Assembly: GCA_902362365.1 (NCBI GenBank)
Contig: CABIVQ010000029.1
Span: forward strand, 1-41,865
Reading direction: 5' to 3'
DNA: 41,865 nt
From: Clostridiaceae bacterium
Lineage (GTDB): Bacteria; Bacillota; Clostridia; Peptostreptococcales; Peptostreptococcaceae
Position numbers and translations under genes: made by a program. Under the pieces are notes generated by a model. That model made no database searches, was not told the origin of the DNA, and saw nothing but the letters and a program-made list of their open reading frames with translations. Below are positions 41,468-41,865 of this stretch, piece by piece. The number at the start of each line of letters is the position of its first letter. Within the stretch, counting starts at the first letter, position 1.

Positions 41468-41865
41468 TTGTGCTAGTTAAATTTAATTTCCAAATAAAGT
41501 AAAATGTTTTTGCAAAAAAATAGACCCATAGTGATTAGTATTTGTAAATTTTATCCAAATACTAGTTCTTTTATTTTAGCTAAAGAGTCATTTTTACCCA
41601 TTAATTTATTTATAAGAAAAGAAATGTTATGATCTAAAACTTTTATTGAAGTTCTAGTTATAAATCCTAGCATAGATTTACTCTTAACCTTATTCAAGTT
41701 TAATTGTTCTGTTAATTGAGAAAAGCTAATTTCTATCCTTCTTCTTACCTTAAATATAAGTTGTCTTATTTCTTTTGGATAGTTTTCTTTACTATTTCCT
41801 CTTTTTAAAAACAATAAATTTATGCCCTTTTCACCTTTTAATTCAGGCGTTAGCCTTTTATTAAC
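41468..41865 (-). mobile_element. IS982-family insertion sequence, 3' part, cut by window edge
   Basis: Contains the 3' end of an IS982-like transposase and, at 41468-41480, the 13-mer TTGTGCTAGTTAA that appears inverted at the tip of the left-hand copy. The transposase direction is the same as at the left edge, so the two partial elements are direct repeats flanking 41.3 kb. They may be two copies of one element. Confidence 0.7.
41551..41865 (-). CDS. IS982-family transposase, C-terminal 104 residues (partial)
   Basis: The open frame runs in from the window edge, reading VNKRLTPELKGEKGINLLFL and then, further on, IRQLIFKVRRRIEISFSQLT and EQLNLNKVKSKSMLGFITRT before a stop at 41551. The block ending in R-R-I-E-x-x-F-S-Q-L-T carries the last acidic residue of the DDE triad in IS982-type transposases. 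The TTG at 41814 is not a real start, since the frame continues upstream with family-like sequence. No internal stops are seen, so this copy may be intact beyond the window. Confidence 0.78.
   Translation of the reverse strand, partial: VNKRLTPELKGEKGINLLFLKRGNSKENYPKEIRQLIFKVRRRIEISFSQLTEQLNLNKVKSKSMLGFITRTSIKVLDHNISFLINKLMGKNDSLAKIKELVFG

Noticed and set aside
41523..41547. ACCCATAGTGATTAGTA as the IS terminus
   Set aside because: It begins like some IS ends, but no partner sequence is found near the left copy. TTGTGCTAGTTAA matches at both ends and lies further out.
1..41865. A true composite transposon made of the two IS copies
   Set aside because: Contig breakage at a repeated IS explains the pattern equally well, and target duplications cannot be seen. 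Kept only as a hypothesis in the findings.

Overview
The window is very AT-rich, with short Shine-Dalgarno-led operons, lipoprotein-anchored binding proteins, a T-box leader and a sigma-54 PTS regulator. This points to a low-GC Firmicute of class Clostridia; a Peptostreptococcaceae-type organism is plausible but I cannot fix a genus. Almost everything is on the minus strand; only a cation exchanger and a YczE-type membrane protein are on the plus strand.

Layout, left to right. (1) 1-195: 5' part of an IS982-family insertion sequence running off the left edge. (2) 268-4342: amino-sugar/tagatose catabolism (class II aldolase, AgaS-type SIS enzyme, GntR/UTRA repressor, PfkB kinase). (3) 4555-5517: Na+/Ca2+ exchanger-type antiporter. 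(4) 5580-6057: decayed histidine-kinase 3' end with a frameshifting 17-bp duplication. (5) 6078-13016: one operon with a Ugp-type ABC importer, a beta-CASP-like metallo-beta-lactamase hydrolase and a 5'-nucleotidase-family phosphoesterase. (6) 13248-13757: cytoplasmic Cu/Zn superoxide dismutase homologue. (7) 13935-19256: two large membrane histidine kinases, one with a 14-repeat double beta-propeller sensor, with no response regulator nearby. (8) 19411-29173: a sialic-acid operon (RpiR regulator, Dpp-type ABC transporter, NanE, NanK-like ROK kinase, NanA, SGNH esterase). (9) 29611-29810: a second kinase remnant. (10) 29891-32742: metNIQ methionine importer under a T-box. (11) 32911-33591: YczE-family membrane protein. 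(12) 33730-41243: mannose-family PTS (IIA, IIB, IIC, IID), two SIS-fold enzymes and a LevR-type activator. This matches the architecture of gfr loci for Amadori compounds (glucoselysine/fructoselysine) and has a textbook -24/-12 promoter. (13) 41468-41865: 3' part of an IS982-family element in the same orientation as the left one.

How it fits together: the region is a block of scavenging systems for host- and diet-derived carbon and nitrogen (GalNAc/tagatose, an unidentified possibly phosphorylated ABC substrate, sialic acid, methionine, probable glycated amino acids). Each has its own local regulator or RNA switch except the ABC/phosphoesterase operon. The most novel candidates are that operon, the sigma-54 promoter built into a terminator hairpin, and the repeated decay of paralogous histidine-kinase genes. 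I saw no tRNA, rRNA, CRISPR array, prophage or replication origin.
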